In this document: one piece after another, positions 44,173 through 52,802 of the stretch
How the letters are laid out: the number at the start of each line of letters is the position of its first letter
How positions within the stretch are numbered: position 1 is the stretch's first letter
Source: Nitrospira sp.
GTDB taxonomy: Bacteria; Nitrospirota; Nitrospiria; Nitrospirales; Nitrospiraceae
Assembly (NCBI GenBank): GCA_005116955.1
Contig: SWDI01000001.1
Span: 214,464-278,463 of the forward strand
DNA length: 64,000 nt
Direction of reading: 5' to 3'
Made by a program: the position numbers and the translations under genes
Notes under the pieces: generated by a model
Seen by the model: the letters and a program-made list of their open reading frames with translations, nothing else
What the model was told of the DNA's origin: nothing
Database searches by the model: none

Positions 44173-45583
44173 GTGATCAGAGTCAGAGAAGCTCGGGAAG
44201 AGGATGTGGGTCAGATCCGTGAGATCTTTCTCGCGGTCTACGGTACGGATTATCCACATCGAGAACTCTACGATGAACTTTGGCTGAAGCGCTCCGTCTT
44301 CACCGATGATGCCCTCATTCTCGTTGCTGAGGATACGGAAGCCGGTCGTGTCGTCGGGACGGCCTCCGTGCTGTTCGACTTCGGGGCCCATTCCGATCTC
44401 GTAGGAGAGTTTGGTCGCCTTGCTGTGCATCCTGAGTATCGCCGGATGCAGGTCGGGAAGTTGCTCATGGACAAGCGGCTGGAGGCCATCAAAAACCGTT
44501 TGCACGTGGGACTCGTGGTCGCGCGCACCGTGCATCCCTATGCCCAGCGCATCAGCCTGGCTCAGGGATTCATCGCCACAGGCTTTCTACCCTTGAAACA
44601 TTTCTTTCGCCACCGCGAGAGCTTTGCGCTGCTAGCTCGGTATTTCGGCGATGCCCTGGCCCTCCGCCGTAACAACCCGCGCATCATTCCAGAAGCCTAT
44701 GCCTTGGCCAATCTCGTGATGAGCCAACCGCCCCTCACGCCAGATTTCATCGTCGACGAAGACTCTGCCTCTTATCCGTCCGGCGGCGACTATCGACTGG
44801 AACAGCTTCAAGCCGAGGGGTATCCCGCCTTGTTGCGCATCGAACGAGGTCGAGTGAGAAACCGGGAAATCTTTGGGCCTATGCGGTTGGACTACGGCTT
44901 CTTCAAGCTGCAGGCTCGCCAAACTAGTGGACTGTAACACTTAAATAGTTAGTATAATTGCGCCTATGGAGGGCGCGATGAAACTGACTAACCGCGAACG
45001 CATGGAACTGCAACGGCAAGCATACGCCAATACAACAAGCAGCCCAAACCCGTGAAGTGGAAGTACTTCGATCCATCGCGACGAATTACTCCCGAATCAA
45101 TCGTTACAGGCCACTAGTTACTTTCTGGCCCGCTCCGGCGGCCAGATTGTAGGAGCCGTCGGCTACACGATGGACCCGGTCGAGCACATCGTGCGAGTGT
45201 TCGAGCTCATCGCGCTGGCCGATGATGTGGTGCAATTTCTATTGGCCGAACTTGAGCGGAAGTGCCGGGAGGAAATGGGGATCGAGTACATTGAGATCGA
45301 TGTCAGCGCCTACGCGCCTCGCATGCAGCGGACATTACTAGAGCTGAATTTTCTCCCAGTCGCCTATGTGCCGGCCATGGTGTTCTATCACGTGGAGCGG
45401 CTCGACATTGTGAAGATGGTGCGTTTGAATAAGCTGCAAGAGTTGGGATCGCTTGGCCTGACTGAACCGGTTCAAGCCGTGGCGGATGTCGTGATGCGAG
45501 GGTTTTCAACGTGTGTCATCGCGCCTCGCATGGCCCAGGCGATCAAAGAGGTGCCGTTGTTTCGTGGGATGAACACTGAATAG
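44173..45583 (+). pseudogene. Double-GNAT acetyltransferase gene interrupted by an IS630-derived element
   Basis: The 5' part (44173-44922, GTG start) has a GNAT domain with GEFGRLAVHPEYRRMQVGKL and a long C-terminal region. The 3' part resumes at 45117 with SYFLARSGGQIVGAVGYTMD, a second GNAT-like domain. Removing 44927-45116 joins them in frame (codon A|GT), giving one frame of 1221 bp including the stop. The interrupted 5' product would end RQTSGL. It is followed in the same frame by a cNMP-binding domain after a TAG. Confidence 0.78.
44925..45116 (+). mobile_element. IS630-family internally deleted element (MITE-like)
   Basis: About 190 bp with terminal inverted repeats GTGGACTGTAAC (44927-44938) and GTTACAGGCCAC (45103-45114), 11 of 12 matching, flanked by a TA duplication (44925-44926, 45115-45116) as IS630 elements make. 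Inside, MKLTNRERMELQRQA resembles an IS630 transposase N-terminus and KPVKWKYFDPSRRITPES a C-terminus. The middle of the transposase is gone, so it could move only with help from another copy. Confidence 0.75.
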
Positions 45584-45610
45584 GCGACGAGGTTAGCGGG
45601 AGTCTGCACC

Positions 45611-46015
45611 GTGAGGAGCATAGGGGGGGGTGCTCGGCTCTTTTCCGGGCATGATCCGGGCGACCGGCTCTATCTTATGCTTCAAGGGCAAGTCACCATC
45701 AGTAGCGGCTCTTCTCCTCACGTGATCGGTACTGTGCACACCGGCGAGACCTGTGGAGAAGTATCGCTCCTTTCGGCCAGGCATCACTCCGCCACCGCGA
45801 CGGCTGTGAACGACATTGAGGTGGCAGAGTTATTCCGGCGTGACTTGGAGGATCTCATTCGGCGTCGTCCGGATATCGGTGTGATTATCTACCGCAACTT
45901 GGCCGTTGGACTGGGAGAGAAACTCCTGCGTTCCGGCGAATGGAACCGGGATCCGGAGCGAAGCGAAGCCGACAGCCTGACTCTCACGTCGCAGAGTGCG
46001 TTGCACAGGACCTGA
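45611..46015 (+). CDS. Cyclic-nucleotide-binding domain (tail of the split GNAT gene or own gene)
   Basis: 134 residues from GTG 45611. Crp-like effector domain: GARLFSGHDPGDRLYLMLQG, VGTVHTGETCGEVSLLSARH, ATATAVNDIEVAEL. It is in frame with the preceding GNAT part; only TAG 45581-45583, probably from CAG, separates LFRGMNTE from ATRLAGVCTV. A weak GGGAG at 45599 could allow separate translation. The ancestral protein would be GNAT-GNAT-cNBD. Confidence 0.65.
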   Translation: MRSIGGGARLFSGHDPGDRLYLMLQGQVTISSGSSPHVIGTVHTGETCGEVSLLSARHHSATATAVNDIEVAELFRRDLEDLIRRRPDIGVIIYRNLAVGLGEKLLRSGEWNRDPERSEADSLTLTSQSALHRT

Positions 46016-46094
46016 TGGCACACCAAGCACCGGTCGTTCTCTCTTGGCCTCGAACGGCAAGCGGTTTCGGAATCGGCTGGTGGCGTGAGGCCCG

Positions 46095-46301
46095 TCACGC
46101 AGCTTGGCCACCGTACCGCCGGCGCTCGGGATGTGAGGCTCTCCTCGGCTGTGACGTGACGCGCCGATTGTCACGAATCACATCGTCGACGACCATTCCA
46201 CAATTCACGCAGCGCCAACCATGAAGGTCCGCCGGCGAACCAGTCTGAACCGCGAAGCTGTCGTCATTGACGACGAGGCCGTTGCATCGTAGGCAATTCA
46301 T
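46095..46301 (-). CDS. Small zinc-ribbon protein (relative of 7759-7968)
   Basis: 68 residues, ATG after GGGAGATGAAC. Zinc knuckles NCLRCNGLVV and RCVNCGMVVDDVI, then a basic tail (NRRVTSQPRRASHPERRR). The spacing between knuckles matches the protein at 7759. The basic tail suggests nucleic acid binding. Function unknown. Confidence 0.65.
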   Translation of the reverse strand: MNCLRCNGLVVNDDSFAVQTGSPADLHGWRCVNCGMVVDDVIRDNRRVTSQPRRASHPERRRYGGQAA

Positions 46302-46304
46302 CGT

Positions 46305-46616
46305 TCATCTCCCAGGAGTGATGTCATTTCCTCTCCGAGGATCCGGTTGCGGAGTTCCGGTAGCGGCAGTGTGCACAGGCTGGACTCGTGCGGTTTGCAG
46401 CAAGGCTGTCCCATCTTGGAAGCCCAGCAGGTACCGCCTGAGGATTTCGGGAGGGCACTGTCGATAGTTGTTGGTATGGTCACTATTCATCAGCGCATCT
46501 CGTAGTCCATCTGCTTCCGCGCCCCACCCGTCCACTTCCGGTTCAGTGCGAGCCTGGGCAGATTGCCGTCGGCACCACTCGATACGAACAGTGATGGGGT
46601 GTGTTGCGTGTCTCAT
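46305..46616 (-). CDS. Possible small unknown protein upstream of the zinc-ribbon gene
   Basis: 103 residues. Not recognised. DHTNNYRQCPPEILRRYLLG looks protein-like, but there is no good ribosome site, and Arg/Pro-rich ends are often spurious. It ends 3 bp before the zinc-ribbon start, which would fit an operon. Confidence 0.3.
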   Translation of the reverse strand: MRHATHPITVRIEWCRRQSAQARTEPEVDGWGAEADGLRDALMNSDHTNNYRQCPPEILRRYLLGFQDGTALLQTARVQPVHTAATGTPQPDPRRGNDITPGR

Positions 46617-47076
46617 GATTCACTCATTAGGTATCCAATCTCACGTCTTATTTCTCGTGGCAGCAAGTTGAATGCCACGGTGAGGAGTGGCAAAGAACCC
46701 TGTCATGATGGGTCTACTCACTCAGCAGTTTGGTACGTAATTATAATGAGTTACACGATGGGATGAGGTAGGTGAGGATAAGGTCTATGGATACCTGAGT
46801 AGTCGAGGTCAGTGGAGGAGGTGTAGGATAGGGACTCTACTGTTTCCTCATGAGACTAGGTAAAGCCCTAGAAGAAGTATCTGGTGCTGAAGAGAGTAGA
46901 TTAAGCGTATGGCATCCCAACTTCTGCTTCTCCCTCATTCAAGATTCCACGATCACTCCAGCATGTACCTCCCTTTGAGTTTTAGAGGGTGGTCTTATCA
47001 GACAACATGATTGCGTGCTCTTCGCTCAACGGTTATAAACAGTGCAGAGGATCTTCGGCTCAGGTATTTCTCTAGC
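46617..47076. other. AT-richer intergenic region
   Basis: 460 bp without a credible gene. The composition is clearly more AT-rich than the neighbours. It may hold promoters for both flanking genes. Confidence 0.4.
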
Positions 47077-47352
47077 ATGGCAAACAAACTACGGCGTTCG
47101 GCTGATTTTCCCAAAGCAGCGATTGAGGCGCTATGGCAGGGCAATGTGATCGGAGCGATCAAGGTGGTTCGCCAGGAACGGAATATCGGTCTGAAAGAGG
47201 CGAAGGAAGCGGTCGAGACTTACATCGCATCAGAGCGGGCCCTCAAGAAAAAGATGGACCAAGTACTTGCCACGGCAAAACAGAAATTTATTCAGTGGTT
47301 CATCGGATTTCTGGTGCTTGCGGCCGGAATGGCGTATTTCGTGATGGGGTGA
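47077..47352 (+). CDS. Membrane protein with an L7/L12-like helical motif
   Basis: 91 residues from ATG 47077 (a TTG at 47011 would add 22 residues). PKAAIEALWQGNVIGAIKVV and RQERNIGLKEAKEAVETYI echo the C-terminal domain of ribosomal L7/L12 (IKVVR...GLKEAKxLV). One C-terminal membrane helix follows (FIQWFIGFLVLAAGMAYFVM). It has a sibling at 52416-52691. It may tether a translation-factor-like docking domain to the membrane (inference). Confidence 0.68.
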   Translation: MANKLRRSADFPKAAIEALWQGNVIGAIKVVRQERNIGLKEAKEAVETYIASERALKKKMDQVLATAKQKFIQWFIGFLVLAAGMAYFVMG

Positions 47353-47836
47353 TTCGAGGCAATGAATGAGTGACTGGTTACCGGTCCTTGTGACTCTTCT
47401 TCCATTCGTTTTTCCGATCCTTTAATGCCCGTCGGTTCGCTCCAGCCATGGACAGAGTGGCGGTTTTCATCTCCGATGTAGATTTCCGGGGCATCGTGGC
47501 CAGTCTCCCAACTCCATTGCCTCAGACAAAGGCGTGGACGGCATTCAGTTTGGACACAAGTAGTGCATTTGGGTATAACAATTGCTCTAATATTATTTCA
47601 ACGGAGCTGGACGTGTGGTTGTTCGGCAGAGCGGCCGATGGCTGCGCGCGCTCTATCAGCGCCTTGGGCGTTGCTAGGGATAGCGAGGAGATGGATGCAC
47701 AGAGGGTGTACTACACTGATTTTCATCAAGCGAAGCGAATTGTCGTAATACGGCGGGCGGCTTTGGTAAACATCACAGGCGCAGTACCCTTCGCGCTTCC
47801 TCAGGCGAGACGGTGGTGCGTAATTGGAGGCATCTG
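47353..47836. other. Intergenic region before the bacterioferritin-like gene
   Basis: 484 bp. A 129-codon plus frame (47448-47837) has no ribosome site or recognisable domain and is probably chance. An AT-rich stretch at 47570-47605 may contain a promoter. Confidence 0.4.
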
Positions 47837-48292
47837 ATGAACGATCAAGACACACAACGAGCGGTCGAAATTCTCAACCGGATTATGGAGCACGAACTAG
47901 CGGGAGTCGTACGCTATACACATTACTCACTCATGATCTACGGCTATAATCGCATTCCTATTGTGTCGTGGCTGAAGAGTAATGCTGACGAGAGCCTTGC
48001 CCATGCGCATAAAGCCGGGGAACTGGTTACCTTGCTTGGTGGTCACCCATCGCTGAAGATTGGAACGCTCTTGGAGACCGAGAAGCACGACGTGGGGGAT
48101 ATTCTGCAGGAGAGCTTGGAGCACGAAAAGGGTGCCATCGCAGCCTATTACGATTTGCTAAAGATCTCCGAAGGAAAGTCCGTCCTGTTGGAAGAATTTG
48201 CACGAGAAATGATCGTGGGTGAAGAACTGCACCTTGATGAGGTGAACAAGATGCTGCGTAAGTCAGGTGATGTTCAGCCATTTCGCTCCTAA
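47837..48292 (+). CDS. Bacterioferritin-like (ferritin-like di-iron) protein
   Basis: 151 residues from ATG 47837, behind GGAGG. Helical bundle with ligand motifs MEHELAGVVRYTHYS, DESLAHAHKAGEL, LEHEKGAIAAYYDLL and REMIVGEELHLDEV (E, ExxH type). It resembles the bacterioferritin/Dps-like family that stores iron or detoxifies peroxide. No haem-ligating Met is certain. Confidence 0.8.
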   Translation: MNDQDTQRAVEILNRIMEHELAGVVRYTHYSLMIYGYNRIPIVSWLKSNADESLAHAHKAGELVTLLGGHPSLKIGTLLETEKHDVGDILQESLEHEKGAIAAYYDLLKISEGKSVLLEEFAREMIVGEELHLDEVNKMLRKSGDVQPFRS

Positions 48293-48382
48293 GCCTTCAA
48301 ACAATCGGGGAAGACACTCATGCAGACAACATTGCCCGCCTTATTGCATGGCGGGCGATGTGCTTCGTTGATGGAGGTGCCG

Positions 48383-48964
48383 ATGCGGCGATACGACAAG
48401 GTGAATGTTCGGATTGGTCTTGGTCTGATCTTGAGCTTGGTGTTGGGGGCGGAAGTGGCGTCCGCCAAGGTGCAAGTCTTGCCGGAGATGGTGTTACAGG
48501 TGGAGGGAAAGAAAATTATCGAACAAGGCGGTCTGCTCCGCCATCCTGTCGTGAAAGGGCTGCTTGCGGCGTTCGAGCGGGCTGAAGCGGCGTTACAAAA
48601 AGAAGATATAGATGCTCTCATGCGGTTTTATGCACCCGCCTATGACTATCATGGGTTGAGAGATAATGACGTGCGACGGGTGTGGGGCGAGGTATTTGAG
48701 CATTACAAGGCCGTAGAATCACTCCATCTGTTCTCCGATGTCAAAGTCCTGCGGGTGAATGACGAACTCCGTGTAGAGGTCACCTGTACGGGTGGTTTGT
48801 ATGGCACCGACGAACACACAGGAAAGCGACTCACGCTAGACAGTTGGTTTCGTGAAGTCCACTATCTGGTGAAAGAGGGTGATGCCTGGCGGTTTCTTGG
48901 CAATGCCGGCGAGGTGCCGGCTGGCGCTCCCTTTTCATCCGCCCCACATCACCCGCTGTTTTGA
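48383..48964 (+). CDS. Exported NTF2/SnoaL-like protein (paralogue of 5459-6004)
   Basis: 193 residues from ATG 48383 (GGAGGT upstream); a longer frame from 48320 lacks a signal-like start. The signal peptide cleaves near ASA-KV. It shares AYDYHGLRDNDVRRVW, RVEVTCTGGLYG and DSWFREVHYLVKEGDAWRF with the first copy, and both end HPLF. Ligand unknown. It follows the bacterioferritin-like gene. Confidence 0.7.
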   Translation: MRRYDKVNVRIGLGLILSLVLGAEVASAKVQVLPEMVLQVEGKKIIEQGGLLRHPVVKGLLAAFERAEAALQKEDIDALMRFYAPAYDYHGLRDNDVRRVWGEVFEHYKAVESLHLFSDVKVLRVNDELRVEVTCTGGLYGTDEHTGKRLTLDSWFREVHYLVKEGDAWRFLGNAGEVPAGAPFSSAPHHPLF

Positions 48965-48977
48965 TTATCCGTGAGAC

Positions 48978-49394
48978 TTAGGTTTGTCGGCGGCGAGCCA
49001 TGATCGCCGGCATGGTGGCGAAGATCAGGAGAGCCGCGTAGTAGGCAGCGCCTGACACAGGATCCCGGTTCAGAAACACCTCGGCTGGCGACATTCTTCT
49101 GAGCCATATCCCTACGACGAGGTCGGAGAGCAAGATGAAACCCATGGCCATGAAGCCAACAGGCAGTGCCGAAGGCTGCCGAGCATCGAGCTTGTGACGG
49201 ACGACCCATCTCGCTGCGGCGACAATAACGGCGATCATCAGCGGCATCTCCAACAATTCGGCCGCTCTTTCACCGAGCAGTGGAACAACGAGGAGTACTC
49301 GCCCAGTTCCCAGCACGAACCCCGCACCGAACACGAAGAGAAAATAAAGGACTGCTGCTCGCAGGATCCGCATGGACCAGTCAACCTTTCGCAT
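48978..49394 (-). CDS. Four-helix membrane protein of unknown function
   Basis: 138 residues from ATG 49394 (TTG 49403 also possible). Hydrophobic segments at about 10-32, 42-65, 80-100 and 115-135 (AAVLYFLFVFGAGFVLGTGR, ALPVGFMAMGFILLSDLVVG). No active-site motif recognised. It is convergent with the NTF2-like gene. Confidence 0.6.
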   Translation of the reverse strand: MRKVDWSMRILRAAVLYFLFVFGAGFVLGTGRVLLVVPLLGERAAELLEMPLMIAVIVAAARWVVRHKLDARQPSALPVGFMAMGFILLSDLVVGIWLRRMSPAEVFLNRDPVSGAAYYAALLIFATMPAIMARRRQT

Positions 49395-49638
49395 TCCAGA
49401 CAAATGCTGTTGCTAAGATTTCAGAAGCCTATGGTACCCCAAAGCGGGGTTAGTACGGGCAGCCGAGACCGGGGCATGCCATTCCGCACATTCATTGATG
49501 AATGAGCAATTGACCTGCCCCATATGTTGGGACGGAGGATTCCCTGCAACGCAACACATGCAGTCAGTGGATTGATGAGCGTCACGTCCTGTCCTGGATG
49601 CCGACGGTTGATCTTTTCGTTGCTGAAAGATGTGCCTC

Positions 49639-50046
49639 TCAATGAATCTCAATAAACCACCGAGGCTTCATACACCAGAAATCCTTTCGCACATGCTGCT
49701 TCAGGGTCTTCTTTGAATCCAGTACGTAGGTTCCACTCGAATCTCGGACGAAGACAACCCAATGCCAAAATGCCCGCTCTTTTATACGATGCCACTTGAT
49801 GGCTAAGAGCGCTCGATTCGGGAGCGCATCCCAGGAGACAAACGGCATTGTCCTGATCGATGATCGGAGCCGATAGTGTCTGAGGAGTCGGCGCACATAC
49901 GTGGTCTCAGACCACAGCCGACTGTCCGCTGCAGAGATGCCCATCCGATTCGCGACTCGCTTTGCGGCTGTGTAGCTCACATCGGCGAGAGCCGCGACAC
50001 TGGCGATCCCACATCCGGTTTGCTCCAGTTGAACGACCGGCTTCAT
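49639..50046 (-). CDS. C39-like papain-fold peptidase
   Basis: 135 residues from ATG 50046, translationally coupled to the preceding GNAT gene (TGATG). Catalytic Cys in LEQTGCGIASVAALADVSY (about residue 10), His in RAFWHWVVFVRDSSG, and Asp in YVLDSKK. It has no export signal. Paired or fused GNAT + C39 proteins are known in other bacteria, where a peptide-modifying role is suspected. Confidence 0.7.
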   Translation of the reverse strand: MKPVVQLEQTGCGIASVAALADVSYTAAKRVANRMGISAADSRLWSETTYVRRLLRHYRLRSSIRTMPFVSWDALPNRALLAIKWHRIKERAFWHWVVFVRDSSGTYVLDSKKTLKQHVRKDFWCMKPRWFIEIH

Positions 50047-50528
50047 CACAACGTCAGCTTTAACTTCCGCCCCCCTGAGATGGTAAACCCGTTCCGTTGA
50101 TAAAAGTTCAGGGTTCGATCGAATTGTGGCAAAGGAGGTGTTGTCACTTCGAGACGTTTCCATCCCCGTGTCTGGCCAATCTGTTTCGCTTCTGCGAGGA
50201 GTGCGGACCCAATTCCGTGCGAACGATGTGGGGATCGGACATAGAACTCCGGGATCGTTCCGTAGGCACCTTCGGTGTACAGGGCATAGCTTTCATACAG
50301 AGAAAGGAATCCAACCGGCTTGGAGTCTAGTGTCGCAAGTAGGACGGTATAGAGGCCTTCCTTCATCCACGCGCGAGCGCGCCTCACAGTGTCAGCATGA
50401 TCAAGCCCAAAAGCCTTGTCATTCACCGCCGTCATGATGTCATGCAAGAGTTCCCCAACCATCGTGGCAACGGTATCCGCATCGTGAATTTCAGCGCGAG
50501 CAATATGGATGGCCACCGAATCCTCCAT
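50046..50528 (-). CDS. GNAT-family N-acetyltransferase
   Basis: 160 residues from ATG 50528; the frame extends to 51083 but that part runs over other remnants. Core motifs: GTIPEFYVRSPHRSHGIGSA (acetyl-CoA loop RxxGIG), LEVTTPPLPQFDRTLNFYQR and NGFTISGG. It overlaps the C39-like gene by one base and probably acts with it. Confidence 0.8.
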   Translation of the reverse strand: MEDSVAIHIARAEIHDADTVATMVGELLHDIMTAVNDKAFGLDHADTVRRARAWMKEGLYTVLLATLDSKPVGFLSLYESYALYTEGAYGTIPEFYVRSPHRSHGIGSALLAEAKQIGQTRGWKRLEVTTPPLPQFDRTLNFYQRNGFTISGGRKLKLTL

Positions 50529-50756
50529 GGTCACGCTACTACCTGTGTTGCGCCTCGTCAACGATGAAACGGACCATGGTAGTCCAAGGTGTGCCGTCAG
50601 TAGGCGAACAATAACTATTGCAACTTCGGGGCGAATCCTGATTATGTTTGTCTCTTGAAAATGGCGGTCAGCAAAGATAAAGCACATGAGTGATGACCCT
50701 CTCACGCTACTGTCCGCAATGTGGACATGAACCGGCATTGAAGGACGAAACAGACA

Positions 50757-51035
50757 ATGGATGCGGCACGGTTCTATGAAACGCAGGCACTGACGTATCT
50801 TGAGGATCGAGATCGGTCCCGTGTAGGCGCTGAGGTTGTTCAGGGCTGGGCGAGAGCTCTCCCGTTTGGTACTTCCGTCGTCGAAATCGCCTGCGGCGGA
50901 GGGTATCCCATTACACAGGTTCTTGTGGACTCCGGGCTCGCGGTATGGGCGATCGATACATCTCCCACCTTGCTGAGACAATTTCGATTGCGTTTCCCTT
51001 GGCGGTTTCAAGTTCCAAGTGCAACGGGTGAATGA
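50757..51035 (+). pseudogene. Truncated SAM-dependent methyltransferase
   Basis: 92 residues. Class I methyltransferase motif I is SVVEIACGGGYPITQVLVDS, followed by VWAIDTSPTLLRQFRLRFP. The rest of the fold is absent; the frame runs into the end of an IS30-type transposase remnant from about 51000. It cannot be a complete enzyme. Confidence 0.65.
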
Positions 51036-51095
51036 TGGCGCAATTGCGCATAGACTTCCAGGGGCGTCGCAAAGTCGAGACATTTTCGTGGGCGC
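51000..51095 (-). mobile_element. IS30-family transposase C-terminal remnant
   Basis: On the minus strand, from about 51094 to the stop at 51010-51008, the frame reads RPRKCLDFATPLEVYAQLRH and ends HHSPVALGT. This matches the IS30 transposase end (NxRPRKxLxxxTPxEVF). It sits exactly where the methyltransferase gene breaks off. The rest of the element is missing. Confidence 0.65.
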
Positions 51096-51178
51096 GTGAC
51101 GCTGTTACGCCTCACCACGGCAGCGCAGCAGGCCCTCATGGCCCTGGCACGAGCCAATATCCTGGCCCTCAGCCCGAC

Positions 51179-52216
51179 TTAGCCGGAGATTAGGGTACCC
51201 GGCCAGATCTTGATCTTTTTCGCGTCTGCCGCCACACTTTCAACGACCTTGTCGAAGATACTCTTTTCGACGAACAGGCGGGAACCGGCGCAACAACATT
51301 GGCCCTGGTTGAAAAATATCGCGCTGGCCACTCCGGGAATGCTGGCTTCCACGTCCGCATCTTTACACACGATATTGGGTGATTTTCCGCCAAGCTCCAA
51401 CGACACTTTCTTGAGATTGCCTGCGGCTGCGCCAAGGATGAGCTTTCCCACCTCCGTGGAGCCGGTGAAGGCCACTTTGTCGACATTCGGGTGGGCCGTC
51501 AGGGCTGCTCCAGCGGTTTCGCCGAACCCAGGCATGATGTTTACGACGCCGTCTGGGAATCCTGCTTCGCCGATCAGTTCACCAAGACGCAACGCCGACA
51601 ACGGCGTCTGCTCGGCCGGATTCAAGACCACGGTACAGCCGGCGGCCAGGGCTGGCCCGAGCTTACACGCCGCCATCAGCAGCGGAAAGTTCCAGGGTAT
51701 GATCTGAGCCACTACACCTACTGGCTCGCGCAACGTATAGGCAAGGTACTGGGTGCCTGATGTGTAGGGTACCGAGATGGGGATCGTGTTGCCTTCGATT
51801 TTTGTCGCCCACCATGCCATGTACCGAAACAGGTCGATGGCTAGTGGTACATCTGCAACCTGGGCCGCGCCGACCGGCTTTCCATTGTCCAGTGACTCAA
51901 GTTGAGCGAATTCTTCCGCATGGGATTCCATCAAGTCAGCCAGTTTCCAGACCTGCCGGCCACGCTCAGAGGCGGTGAGCCAGCGCCAGGGGCCGCTCTC
52001 GAAGGCTGTCCGCGCTGCGGTGACGGCTCGGTTCACGTCGGCACGATCCCCTTCGGCCACCTGAGCGAGGATGTCGCCGGTGGCGGGGTTGTAGGTGAAA
52101 AACATTTTGCCCGACGAGGCGTCGAGCCATCAACCACTGATCAGCATCTTGCGAGGTGCGCCGACAAACGATTGGATTTGTTCGTGTAAAGGGATCTGTT
52201 CAGTGACGGTTGTCAT
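51179..52216 (-). pseudogene. Aldehyde dehydrogenase with an in-frame TGA and a lost C-terminus
   Basis: It starts at ATG 52216 (GAGGAGG upstream). After RKMLISG a TGA (52132-52130) is followed in frame by [18 protein letters not shown]. The remaining frame has [32 protein letters not shown], the catalytic Glu in [11 protein letters not shown], and the catalytic Cys region [17 protein letters not shown]. It ends at about residue 345 of the normal ~490, near 51195, next to the IS30 scar. Confidence 0.82.
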
Positions 52217-52415
52217 GATCATCCTCCTCTTCGAGGCCTCATTGAGTGTGAGGTGTGTGGGGTTTGGGTAGCACACACTTATTATGGAGGAACTGGACAG
52301 GGGAGAATCTAGGCCTCGGCACCCATGCGTCTCATTCAGGTCACTGCGGAAATCAGGAAGACGTGAGCCGATAGTTTCTGCTAGACTCTCCCCCACGACG
52401 ACGAAGGAGGGAAAA

Positions 52416-52691
52416 GTGGCATACGATCTTCCCAAGAAGGCATTGGAGGCGCTGTTGCAAGGCGAGCGCAATAAAGCGGTCGACCAGGTTCAGCTTGAGG
52501 GAAACATGAGTCGGGAGGACGCCAGGGAAGTGGTCGCGACCTATATCTTCTCAGACCCCTCTTTACAAGCGATGATGAGAATGAAGGAAGCCACAGCGGA
52601 GACCAAATGGGGTCTCATGCGTTGGTTGATCCTGTTGCAAGCAATTGTCGTCGCGATCGGATACTTCCTCTTTTTCCACAATCAATGGTGA
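52416..52691 (+). CDS. Membrane protein with an L7/L12-like helical motif (sibling of 47077-47352)
   Basis: 91 residues from GTG 52416 (AAGGAGGG upstream). KKALEALLQGERNKAVDQVQ and GNMSREDAREVVATYIF align with the sibling; a membrane helix follows (LMRWLILLQAIVVAIGYFLF). The two proteins have the same length. Function unknown. Confidence 0.66.
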   Translation: MAYDLPKKALEALLQGERNKAVDQVQLEGNMSREDAREVVATYIFSDPSLQAMMRMKEATAETKWGLMRWLILLQAIVVAIGYFLFFHNQW

Positions 52692-52802
52692 GCGAGCCTC
52701 AGGCCGGAAGGTGACCTGACTGTCGCTGTCCCGCTGGTTTGGCGTATCCCCGGCTTGTGGTCTGCTTTCTTTTGCTCTCTGGCCCCACCCGGAGACACGA
52801 GC

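Noticed and set aside
47448-47837. 129-codon plus-strand reading frame before the bacterioferritin-like gene
   Set aside because: No ribosome site, mixed composition, no motif; it runs into the real gene's leader.
42032-52132. TGA read as selenocysteine in the GNAT and aldehyde dehydrogenase genes
   Set aside because: The positions correspond to ordinary residues (probably Arg) in these families, no SECIS-like stem is apparent, and TGA ends many intact genes here.
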